A stretch of DNA of 14,268 bases, from assembly GCA_933822405.4 (NCBI GenBank), contig CAKOGP040001902.1, positions 1 through 14,268 on the forward strand. Reading direction: 5' to 3'. Positions within the stretch are counted from its first letter, which is position 1; every line of letters starts with the position of its first letter. A program made the position numbers and the translations under genes. Under the pieces are notes generated by a model. The model ran no database searches. It worked only from the letters and a program-made list of their open reading frames with translations, and was not told the origin of the DNA. Shown here piece by piece: positions 1 through 9,369 of this stretch. This stretch comes from Cylindrotheca closterium (lineage: Eukaryota; Bacillariophyta; Bacillariophyceae; Bacillariales; Bacillariaceae).

Positions 1-1320
1 TTGAACTACTGGATCAACAATCATATCCTTACTCTTCATGACGAGCAGTTTGCATTCTATGTGAAGCAAAACAGACACTGTTTACATGAGTACTGCACCA
101 ACGCAACTGAAGGAATGAACTATGCCGCAAAGCATAGTTCCATGGCCGCAAAGCCACATCATAACTTGAAAACAGCCGCTTCAAATATGCATAGTCACAA
201 GGAAATGAAAATAGGGACCGGGAGTACGAGCAATACCGACTTGCTATGTCTACCCCCTTGTACATTAGTGACAAGTCCGGTACTCACAACGTTGATTGCT
301 TGAATGAGCTAGTGCCTATCGCATCATCTTCATTGATCCTTCAGATGGAAGAGGCAATTGGCAAATACATGATTGTGCAGTTGTCGCGCAAAACTTTTGT
401 GGCTATCCGAGCTTTGTCACCAAAGTTGACAACACCCCAAGGTTGTCCTTCAGTTCATTGGCCGTCCACAATTCCGTCAGGCACATAGAGTTGAAGTTCG
501 AGTACATTCTTACGACTGCTCCAAGTTGGTTTTGGTTTGTTCCTGTGGATTTGGTCACCAGTATGGCATCCCCTGCCGCCATTTATTGGCAATTGAAAAA
601 AATTATGACATCAATGATGTGGCTTGTCGATGGCGATGCGACTATGGCTTTTATGCACACAAGGAGGGTTCCAAAGATCTAACAACCAAGTTCATGCGAC
701 TTCAAAGTATGGAACATTTTGGTATTGTTGTGAAAACACCTTTGCTTACAGGCATGATAGACGGCAGTGAAGGAAACAGCACTTATCCACGTGTGATTAC
801 ACAGGAAAATTCGGAGCTTACCCTAGACGGTGTGATGGTAATCTACAACTCTCCCATTCCTGAGTGCTGGAACTACAGGCGGCATCAGTATCCCAATCAG
901 GCAAAGATGATGAACAATTTTGTCCAAGAATTGTCTCTGTCGCAGGACCTGGGGGAAATGGATTCAGAGAGCGATTTTGATGCCACCTTCGAGAGCCAGG
1001 ACATGGAATCCCCAAATAATGTATATGAAAATGATGGTAGTATGCAGAACGCTAGTGGCAAGCCAATCTTTGCCTTTGACATGGAAGGCGTACTAAGGAG
1101 TCAGCCCAAACATCGCTCTTCACAACTGCGAAATGCCATTCTGCAAAAAGCAAAAGATATTATGCGTCTTGCTATAAACCAGAGACACATTGATGCTGCC
1201 ATAGGCGTGATGACTGAGTTCGAAAGATGGCTGGTACACGACACTGCGTCCTCAGTGACATTGAGCCAAAAGCGTGCTCACAAGGGAACAACGGGAGATG
1301 ACACTCGGGTATCCAACTAA
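1..1320 (+). pseudogene. MULE-like transposase, C-terminal part with SWIM zinc finger
   Basis: This is the 3' part of a Mutator-like (MULE) transposase; the catalytic DDE core would lie before the window. The clearest mark is a SWIM zinc finger at 538-582, CxC-x9-CxH, with cysteines at 538 and 544 and the C-R-H at 574-582; it is expected to bind DNA. The start of the window (about residues 35-65) has the Asn/Glu/His-containing helical style seen near MULE C-termini. An acidic Ser/Asp-rich tail follows the finger. The reading frame moves from frame 1 to frame 3 near 200-215 (by an A run) and back to frame 1 near 430-445 (by a C run), so two small compensating indels broke it. After the stop at 1318-1320, frame 2 stays open with a Lys/Arg-rich stretch to about 1405, possibly the lost C-terminus. 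Family is well supported; activity is unlikely. Confidence 0.75.
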
Positions 1321-1459
1321 TCAAAGCAGAAAAAGTACTCAGGACACATACCATTCCAAATCGCGGAACCAGTCAAATAAGAAGAGAAGAAAGAGCAACA
1401 AGTAAAACAGTTGTTGATAGCCAACCTATTCCTTTCAGCCCCATTCAATACTCCATTCA

Positions 1460-2551
1460 TTAATACTTTTGAGCCTGTTTACTAAGGGAAAAGACTCGTG
1501 CACGCCAAATGCCTGCAAAACCTGCAGAACCAGCGATGAATCTACGAGACTCTTCTGATAGTTTCAAGGGGTAGTGTTGTGTAGCATCAAATATCAATCC
1601 AGCACAGCATGTTACTGCATGTGTATTTGACCCATCTCTTGATTGTGGTACAAATACAACAAGTTCTTCCTTTTTGAGGACCTCCATACATTCAGCCAAT
1701 CCACGCAATCCGTCAAATTTCTTTGAGTGTTTGACGGACAAACACTTTACTCCTTTCACAGGGCGGTGCACCCAATAGGACAACTGCTTCAATTGAGTAG
1801 TGGCATCCCATTCACTTAAATTGTGAGAAAAAGAATATAAATCATGGGCCTCTGGATGGAACTTCAGATGGTGCAATGCGTTTGCCAGTGAAAACCCAAG
1901 GCAACAATTACTAGCGCCTTGGACAAATGGTAGGCATTTCACATTATCACCGTTTTTGTTCACCGTGAAAAGGCATGTGTCAGGGGCTGTGTCCCAGTTG
2001 CTGTCTCCAAGTGGTACATGGAAAGAAGGTTGGTTGAGACCGTTCAAAGCGCACTTATCTCCAAACATGAGACATTTATCGACAAATCCACGACCAAGGT
2101 AGTATTGAAGATATCCCACTGTGACATTGGGGATGCGCACTTCCTTCTTCCGCCCACAAGTAATGATGAAGGTTGCTTGGTATTGTTTCTCCGCGGTGGG
2201 TGGCTCGTATCGGATCATTGATATTTTGTCATGGTCCTGGAACTTGTTGACACCTGGGGCGCTGATCTTATACTTCTTTATGAATTGTTCTGTTTCATTG
2301 TCTTTCCTATAACACCGGTTGAGTTCTTTTTGATACTGAGTGGTAGCCTTTTTCAACCTGGAGGCAACATGCCTTCCATGCTCATCTTGTCAAGGTGCTT
2401 GCAAAAGACTTGCTGATCTTGATAGCAAATTGCTGAAAACTTCTTTATGCTGGATAGGGCTGTCACTGGCAAAAACGACTTTCAGGTCGGCCCTCATCTT
2501 GCGCTGTTCCTTCAAATGCACCTGCTCTGCAGGGGCGAGTCTTTCAGACAT
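1460..2551 (-). pseudogene. Papain-fold cysteine peptidase-like ORF, one in-frame stop
   Basis: The ATG at 2549-2551 opens a frame of 364 codons interrupted by one TGA at 2390-2392; the longest piece runs from 2356 to 1460. In that piece (numbered from 2356) Gln146 lies six residues before Cys152, the spacing of the oxyanion Gln and nucleophile Cys in papain (Q19/C25). An ANAL-type helix follows the Cys. His246 and Asp257 sit in a THAV...FDAT setting that completes a plausible Cys-His-Asp triad (codons near 1901-1903, 1619-1621 and 1586-1588). No signal peptide or membrane segment is seen. It converges with the MULE ORF and its start abuts the oppositely oriented recombinase ORF. Mobile elements often carry cysteine proteases, usually of the Ulp1 type; this one looks more like the papain/C39 fold. 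The substrate is unknown. The triad is inferred from motif spacing only. Confidence 0.55.
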
Positions 2552-3762
2552 TGTCTCCACTTATCCAACATGTCCGCGAATATGAGAAGGCAAGAAAGAA
2601 TGGACGCTCCGGAGACTATGTATCTCAAAACGGGGATGTTGTTGTGGCCGGTAACAAATTCACCAGGGACATCTGGTCCAAGCTAATCCCAAAAGTGAGG
2701 GACCGGATGCAGTTACTGTTTGGTGAGATTCTTGGAAGCAATGGCGTCACACTGCTCTCTGTTCTATTGGATCCATCTTTGAGTCCAAAGACTAACACAA
2801 CAAATGGCTTGTATCATTTTACCATCCGTGACAAGTTGGATTCTACCTGCTTTGAGTTTAAGAAGGACCATGCTGTGATGGAAAAACTTGACAGTCTGGT
2901 GCAGCTCATGTTTCATGGTATTGGCTTTGGTGCCATGCAGCATTCGGAAATAAAGGAAATGGAAGAGTGTGGGAGGCCAAGATTCTTCAATGGCGAGATA
3001 TGGTATTCGCCAGAGGGTTTCAAGCAGTCAAATGTTTTCCGGACATCCAATGGTTTTGTGGAAAGACGTCTACCGTGGTCCTTGAGTTGCTTTTATCTCT
3101 TGTATCTTCTTGCCAAAGAAGAAACGGGATATTCTTGTTCAGTCAATGGACTGAAGCCAACACACATGGCCCAGGAGATATTCCAGCTAGATACTCTTCC
3201 TTCTATGCTGGATCTTCGTCATGTGTGAACAGATATCACAAGCTTCATCTTCGGAGCTACTATTTCGAGGGGAGAGTCTGACTGCATTGCTAAGCAGACG
3301 GGTCATTCTTTGACCACCCACCAGTCCCACTATGCTGTTGAAAGGCCCTTGGACAAGATGTTCCGTATCTTTCACAAAAGTCTGGGTGAGAACGATAGGA
3401 GTGTTTCTAGGACGTTTTTGGAGATGTCTGATCTAGAGTTTGCACTGAGGACAATTTATGGGGACAATTCTAAGTTCTTGAATGGGCAAGAAGAGTTTCT
3501 GCGACTAGTTGTCGATAATCCTACCAAAAATGTGCATGCAACACTCCCATGCGGCTGTGGGAAGAGTGCAAGTTTTTTTTTACTGGCCAAGGCTGCTGAG
3601 TTGACAGGCGTTCATGATGGTGTCAGTGTCGTTGTGGTACCGTATGCCTTTCTCTTGGATCATTTATTGGAAGTTGCTGCAAAACTGGGTGTGCAGGCAA
3701 GGGCAATACGTTCCTCCGATGTATGCAGGGGAGTGATTCCAGAGTCGGTGCCATCAATTCTA
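2551..3762 (+). pseudogene. Crypton-like tyrosine recombinase fused to SF2 (RecQ-like) helicase, broken
   Basis: One frame runs through two domains, broken only by TGA at 3226-3228. The first domain matches a tyrosine recombinase catalytic core. A GFGAMQHSEI stretch stands where Box I (G-x-R-x-S-E) is expected, with Gln (codon 2938-2940) in place of the catalytic Arg. A Lys at 3022-3024 lies 28 residues later. LRH has its Arg at 3217-3219, TGHS its His at 3304-3306, and the likely nucleophile Tyr is at 3331-3333, nine residues after that His, as in Cre and XerD. From about 3475 follows an SF2 helicase start: a Gln motif (NGQEEF), Walker A P-C-G-C-G-K-S at 3547-3567, and a motif Ia-like VVVVPYAFLLDHL. 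The DEAH box and everything after it are missing because the sequence switches to a LINE near 3760. No ATG lies in frame before 2707 although the frame is open from 2458, so the N-terminus is probably lost too. Confidence 0.7.
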
Positions 3763-4715
3763 AGTAGCCTCCTGCCTGTACAGCCACCCCAGAGGTCGTG
3801 AAAATGCCATCGATCGGTTTGCCCCTTGTGTTCCGGTGCTGAGTGGCAGCCGTTCGACCGGGGTGTCGTTGGAGCATAGCTTCCTCCATACCAACAGCAC
3901 AAAGACGTTGTTGAAAAGAAGAGGACTTAGTGGAGCTGATGTCCTCATTGGCATCGACCCCCAAAATTACTTCACATCCTTCATCGCGCCACTGGGTGAT
4001 GGCTTGAAGTAGGTCCACCATAAAGGCCTTTCTTGGTTCACGCTGTCGACCTTGGGAGCGAAAGAAACTCTGGTGTTGTGCCCACACTGTAGACTCCCCA
4101 GTTCCCGGAGGGTTAGGTCGGTACGCAGACCCCACAACCAAATCCCTAGAGAACCGACTCCTTGAAGCGTCGGAAGCTTTGTGAACTTGATCGTCTGGTG
4201 TGGGCATTGCAAACTTCTTGCCTTGGACGCGCACATATGCCCACCTGCCCAATTTAGTTGGGTCCCGACCAAAAGATTTTGCACGGTGGGCAACTGAGTT
4301 CAAGATAGTTGCCACACATCCACCATACTGCAAGCACGAGGCGATGGGACGAGCTGGGTTCTCATTGTGCGCCATGGCCAAATAATATCCCTTAGATGCT
4401 ACTTGTCGCATTCTATCGTTCCAGTGTTGACCTTCCAGAAGGGAAGGCCAGTGTGTGTTGGTCTCCGCCAACAACGCAATCCCCACTCGTTCTTCTTTCA
4501 ACCACTGGTTAATCTGTTGTTGTTTCCATCTGGTTGCTGAGGCGAGTCGACAACTGTAGATGACATCTGTGATCGTCGCCAAAAAAATCACCTGGGGAAA
4601 GAGAATTTAGAAATTCCTCAACTGATGCATGGGGAACACCCGTCAAGGGGCCACTCGTTCTTGATCTTCTGCCTGCTCGCCGTGACCTAGCAGCAGACGA
4701 TTGAGGGCCTCTCAT
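3760..4715 (-). pseudogene. Non-LTR retrotransposon ORF2, AP-endonuclease domain only
   Basis: This is the start of a LINE ORF2. It encodes an APE-type endonuclease, the enzyme that nicks target DNA to prime reverse transcription. Visible motifs in order are ALLAETNTHW (catalytic Glu), LGRWAYVRV, SAYRPNPPGTGEST, VILGVDANED (the GDxN-like metal site) and PIDGIF. The final SDH motif and the whole reverse transcriptase are absent because the element is cut at about 3757-3765 by the helicase fragment. The likely start is ATG 4713-4715, which overlaps the ORF1 stop; an Arg-rich leader follows. The leader and the endonuclease are in different frames. The shift falls in a run of seven A (4581-4587, plus strand), and one base fewer would join them. 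This may be decay or a homopolymer sequencing error. Family confidence is high; the LINE clade is not determined. Confidence 0.8.
4712..4715 (-). promoter_or_regulatory. ATGA stop-start overlap between LINE ORF1 and ORF2
   Basis: Read on the minus strand, the four bases are A-T-G-A. The ORF2 ATG occupies 4715-4713 and the ORF1 TGA occupies 4714-4712. Overlapping stop and start codons are known in some LINEs (for example silkworm SART1) to allow reinitiation of ORF2 translation after ORF1 stops. The overlap is directly visible; coupling is inferred. Confidence 0.55.
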
Positions 4716-7700
4716 TGCCCTGCCGTGGAGCGGGAAGCTCCACGGCCGGCCAATGATGTCTTCTTACCCTTCTTGCCCTTAATCGGGACGGAGGGAGGAG
4801 ACTGTTGAGGGTGGCGGAAGATGGGGAAGACCGACGGGGTGGATGCATCGGATTGGCTCCCCGAATCTTGAGTGTCAGTCAAGGACGGAGTGATAGACTC
4901 TGCATTGGGACCACTGTCCCGCTTGGGAGGACTTGCTGCAGGTGCCGTCCTTGGGGCTTGGTCCGGGGTCACTGACTCGACAAAGGATTTGAGGCGAGTG
5001 GCGGCACTCTGAGGTGGTAACATTGTCTTGGGCCCAGGTGGAGAAGGAGATCCCGGCAGTGGGGAGGTGAGGGAGCCTGGCTTGTTGGATCGTGCCGGAG
5101 TGGACGAGGAGTGTGGCTTTTCTGAGGGAGGAATATTCTCCTCCGTAGGCGACTTGGTGGAAGGCCCACTGTTGTCAAGCTGAGTCGGCTGATCCGTGCG
5201 GCTTGCTGATGGCTGTTGGAGTAGGCGCATTGCGGCAAGTTCGTGCGCCAACTGTTCAGATTGTAATCGTTTGGCCTCCAAAGCAGAATTCTGTTCGGAC
5301 AAGAGATTGTCCTTGAATTCAATCTCCGTGATAGCAGCCTCCAGTTGACTATCCTTTTCCAACAACTCATCCAAGGCACCAGCAACCGTAGCTCCATCGT
5401 CAATATCTTTAGCGTCTGCCATATCCATATCAAATTCCAACTTTGCTTCACCAACATCAAGAGGATCAGAGCTAAACCCATCCAGAAAATCGATAGCTTT
5501 GTCAACGCCCTGATGAGTTTGGTCGGCTGGTCGTGCCCGTAGAGTCTCCAAGCACCACACAAATTTCTTGCGGCGTGTCGTATGGATGAGAGACTTAGTG
5601 AACCATTTGCCCAGAACTCTGTTGGATCGAGTAGTCGTTGATTCCCCCAAATGATGAGTGAAGAACGGAACCAGTCGTTTCAAAACGTTTGTTGCCAAGG
5701 CTGCGTAGTTCAACCGGCTGATGAAGAGATAAGTCCCTTCCATTTTGCCAGGTAGAACCATGATGAACAGCGGGCTTGGGACATTATTCTCCAGGTCCAT
5801 TTTTCGCTTCCTTTCCAACTCTCGGGCCCGGCGCTGTTGCGCTGGTGTCAGAACAGGGCCATCGTTCTCAAGAGACAGATGCTTGGAAGTTTTTGGGACC
5901 TTCTTCTTTATCTTTGTCTTCCCTTTGGTCGTCACTTTTGTAAACTTATGAGAGATGTCATCAAGGAGAGAATCGTCAGAGTCGGAGTCGGTGTCCACAT
6001 CGGCCGCAGCAACTTTATCAGCGTGCAGTGGCCGTGCCTTGACCGAGAGGAACATGGACAAACAGGTGCGAGGGCCAAAATCCTTTGTGGTCGCCTGTTT
6101 AAGCATTCCTGGGATCTCGACTGGGCAGTACTTGGCCTGAGTAAGTTCAACAAAATCGTTGTGCTTCGAAATCATGGTCAGGTTTTCATCCTTCACTGGA
6201 CCAACGGCCTTAACACTGATTATCCCATTTTGAGCTGCCTTCTAATCGCTGATGTAATGGGTGACAGTGCACCACGGAAAATCTTTCTTTGGAGTTGAGG
6301 GGTGAAGCCACAGGCGTAATGCCCGGTCCACCCGCTTGGCGTGTCTTGCTCTCACGTAGACGTGCCAGATCATGCACCCTGGTGCTCTTTCGTTCCACTT
6401 GCTGCGTCCGTGGTACGGAGTGTTGACCCATTTGTACCGTAGTCCAATGACAATATCCCAACCAAAATGACGCATCAGTTCTTTCTTGATGGCCTTAATG
6501 TTGATCTCCTGAGGATAAAAACGTAGACGCGTACAACATGTTGCCAAAAGATATATTGAGGTATCGTGACAACCCGCGGTAGTCAGGAATCAGCCGCCGA
6601 AGGTTGGCTTCATTGCGAATCCACATCTGCGTGTTCTTATACGTCCTGTCAGAAAGTGGTAGTATACAAAAGGTCTCTTCTGTGTTCCTGAACGTGTCGG
6701 ACAAGGTGTCCAAAATATGTTGCAGGATAATGGACACATGTGATTGGTTGCCATCCTGCTGACCTGAGTAATTGTAGACCATGCCCAACTCGACCAACAT
6801 AGCCCTGCCTTCCATTCCGTCCAGGTCGACATTGCGCAAATCATCCAGGCGCTCTTCCAGCGTCAAAGTTCGTTGGGATTTCCGTTTAGCTCCGGGAGCG
6901 TTCATTGTAGGCCTCGATTTTGCCGGCTCCTGTGTAGCAGGCTTAGTAAACCTTGTCGCCGGATGCAGCCGCTTTCCACTGGGTCGGGAACATATGCTCG
7001 GGTCCGTTCCATCCACGTCCATTTCGGTAGCTTGTTCATCAATTGACACCCGTTGAGAGCGTCCTTTCTTTCTTGGCGGAGACGCTAATTCCGGGTCAGA
7101 TTCATCACCTGTGTTTCCTGTCAATTCGGAGACTGTTTCATCAGTGATGGTGCGAGTCTCAGCATGGTGACCTCTGCCGGATCGGCTGCCACCAAATTCA
7201 TTGTCGGCCAAGTGCTTTCAACAATAATGACGGATTCCTCGGATGCCTCATCCTCATCATCATCATCAGCATTGTCGTCTGTCTTATTGTCAATGTTTGC
7301 TGTTGTCATCGGCCTCATCTGAATCCCACCCGTCAGGTTGGGCGTACCTGTTAATCAAGCCATTATCTTCGTCACCGATTGGAGCATCTTCTTCCTCGGA
7401 ATCTTCATACTCCGGATCGAAAATCTTTCTGACACCCTTGTGGATTTCAACTTCGTCAACCGCGTCGTTTGGAAAACCAGCGATGACTTTAGTCTTCATT
7501 TCCTGTATGCATCTTACAGGAGTCACCTCTAGAAATTCGTCAAACATCATAGTCCAAGGATGATCAAACATTGTAGCACAGATCAACCAAAATTGTACCA
7601 AAGGTGTCTCTTGTCATAAACGAGGATTAGAATCGTCACGACAGAAGTACAAGTCATCCTGTTGAATTGCCGAATCACCCAAGAGACCGATATCGAAGAA

Positions 7701-8205
7701 GGAGAAAGGAATTTGTTGGGCGACCTGTAGGGCAATCGCTCTCACTCCCCAGATATATTCCGTGTTCTTGTCGTCACGTTGCCAGTTGTTATCCTATTCG
7801 TCAAAAATCATATTGACTCAAACTTCGACCGAGAACTTAGCATAGAAGTCCTGGAAAGGGCTATCAAACCTGGGAAGGGCGGGCGTTGTGGTTGTCGATC
7901 CATTTTGTAAAATCGTGATTTCCAAACTCGATCTGAGTAGAGTTCTTGTCATAGCCGATAGCGACTAAATCTTGAGTGGAGAGCCCGAAGTCGATCAGTG
8001 GGCGCAATGTGTCGATCACTTCTTGAGTTCCGGAATCGTTGGAGATCCTGGGATCTATGTCTTTAGGTTGACATAAATCAACAGAGGATGCATTTTCCAA
8101 TCGTTTCTTTCCGCTCTTTTTGGAGGTAGAACCCGACTTAGATTTTGATCCGCCTGCCTTCTTAGCAGCCGTTGAAACAACCTTCAGAGATGTATACTTT
8201 CCCAT
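4712..8205 (-). pseudogene. Non-LTR retrotransposon ORF1, long and decayed
   Basis: The reading starts at ATG 8203-8205 (MGKYTSL..., Lys/Ser-rich) and ends at the TGA at 4712-4714, about 1165 codons. Stops interrupt it at 7818-7820, 7794-7796, 7614-7616 and 6242-6244. Frameshifts lie near 7875, 7310, 7215-7260 and 6545. Regions in order: a basic N-terminus; a part with aromatic motifs (7300-7860); an Asp/Glu-rich run coded by GAT repeats near 7250; Pro/Lys-rich linkers (6880-7150); a globular part across 6260-6850 with a KAIKKELMRHFGWD-type helix that might be an RNA-binding fold; a helical coiled coil at about 5235-5390; and a Pro/Ser-rich tail ending in Lys/Gly-rich residues. No CCHC zinc knuckle was seen. 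ORF1 proteins bind the element RNA. The role here is inferred from the position directly before an endonuclease ORF2. The frames were joined by judgement, so boundaries between lesions are approximate. Confidence 0.65.
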
Positions 8206-8340
8206 TGTAAAACGGTGAAATGCCGTTGAATTGATGAAACTGCTGCAATTTCTACGTAGACTCTAGTACTTAGGCTACAAATACTGTTTGCAAAGTTCCG
8301 ATCGGTTTGGTGCTTTTTGTTTTCCCTTTTTCTTTTTCTA

Positions 8341-8396
8341 TACTCAGCCTCCTGCAAATAATAGTGCCTACTCAGCCTCCTGCAAATAATAGTGCC
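8341..8396 (+). repeat. Perfect 28-bp tandem duplication carrying a splice-acceptor-like site
   Basis: Two identical 28-bp copies lie at 8341-8368 and 8369-8396, each beginning TACTCAGCCTCC. A long pyrimidine tract (8314-8344) precedes the first copy, so the CAG at 8345-8347 looks like a 3' splice site. The CAG at 8373-8375 is its duplicate. As 28 is not a multiple of three, the two acceptors lead to different frames: the second enters an open frame to 8507, the first soon meets stops. Confidence 0.7.
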
Positions 8397-9109
8397 AACG
8401 CTTTCATTCAGCAGCCAAACAGCGCCTTCAGCAACAATTTTCAGCCCCATCCTGCTACCAACACCTGCGTTCAACAGCCGATTGTTGCAACCCATTGGCG
8501 GACTTGACTGCATTACAAGATACGGTCAAGCAGCTCCAGGAAACGCTTGCACGACAGCACCAAAAGGAGGAGAGTTTGCGTCGTCTTCAGGAACAACAGA
8601 GGCAACAAGCGGAAGCAATGCGTCTTTGGCAGGATGCATTGGATAAAGCAACAGAAGAATCAAGACAAGCAGCCCTTTATGCTATCCAGCAGCAGAATGA
8701 ATTGCGTCGTCAGCAGGAAGAATTGCTTCTTCAGCAGGAAGAACTGTGTTGTCAGCAGGAGCAACAGAAGAAAGAATCGCATGATCGGGAAGAAGAATTG
8801 CTTTGTCAGCAGGCACAACAAAAGCAAGAACAGGAGCACATGATTTACTCTTTTCATCAAAAGCAGCAGATCCAAGTTGATGCTTTGAGTACCGCTGTTG
8901 CTAAGAAGCCAGCTTCACGTCCTGATCAGAAAAGACTTGCTGACAATTCGGCCCAATGCTCAGTCTCCAGTAGGTCTAAAAGAGCCAGGCAAACCGTTGT
9001 GTCTGGTGGAGACGATGACAACAAAAGCATGTTCTCTGATGCCTCACAGACCATGTTACCTGCCGTCCCAGATAATATCCAAGTTCACACCGTTCAGCAA
9101 ACGACTTGA
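8376..9109 (+). pseudogene. Gln/Glu-rich coiled-coil protein, 3' part
   Basis: I do not recognise the family. From about 8492 to the TGA at 9107-9109 one frame encodes roughly 200 residues. Most of it is a long Gln/Glu-rich helix with an imperfect repeat of the type QQEELLLQQEEL, clearly coiled-coil forming, followed by a short Lys/Arg patch (SRSKRAR, a possible nuclear localisation signal) and a Ser/Asp-rich tail. There is no in-frame ATG before 8618, so the N-terminus lies elsewhere. A second frame open to 8507, beginning at the duplicated acceptor, encodes an Asn/Gln-rich stretch that reads well as the preceding part; joining the two needs a one-base frame change near 8490. The 5' exons would lie where the LINE 5' end now sits, so the gene may have been cut by that insertion. 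It ends 260 bases from, and facing, the Harbinger-like transposase and could be an accessory ORF of that element, but nothing proves it. Confidence 0.5.
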
Positions 9110-9369
9110 GTAAGTGACAAAAACAAAATATCTGTTGACAGTGACAAATGGGAGGAAGGTTGCTGCCCGTTGTGAATGACAAACACTGTATTCAGCTGGT
9201 CAATACCTTTGAAAACGAAATTGAAACTACTATACAGTGGTTTGATGGATACATAGTTGGAATAAATTGTCTTTAGAAAAGTATTTATATGTGATTTATG
9301 ATTGTTAGAGGTGTATTCCGATGATGAGTGCTCCCCATCAGCATTGGACGTCAATAAGTTGAATAGAAT

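Noticed and set aside
2390..3228. TGA codons read as selenocysteine in the protease-like and recombinase ORFs
   Set aside because: The flanking residues are not redox motifs, no SECIS-like element was seen, and the surrounding elements are decayed; simple nonsense changes explain them.
3623..3760. Endonuclease ORF continuing in the minus strand through the helicase
   Set aside because: The last 45 or so residues are the antisense of helicase coding sequence; the frame is open there by chance.
5345..6298. Plus-strand ORFs across LINE ORF1
   Set aside because: They are antisense to a well-supported minus-strand frame and lack domain character.
8660..8875. Leu-rich minus-strand ORF resembling a membrane protein
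   Set aside because: It is the antisense of CAG/GAA-rich coiled-coil codons, which gives Leu and Phe runs automatically.
9094..9354. Minus-strand ORF after the Harbinger-like transposase
   Set aside because: No domain and unremarkable composition; partly antisense to the 3' end of the coiled-coil ORF. Probably untranslated sequence.
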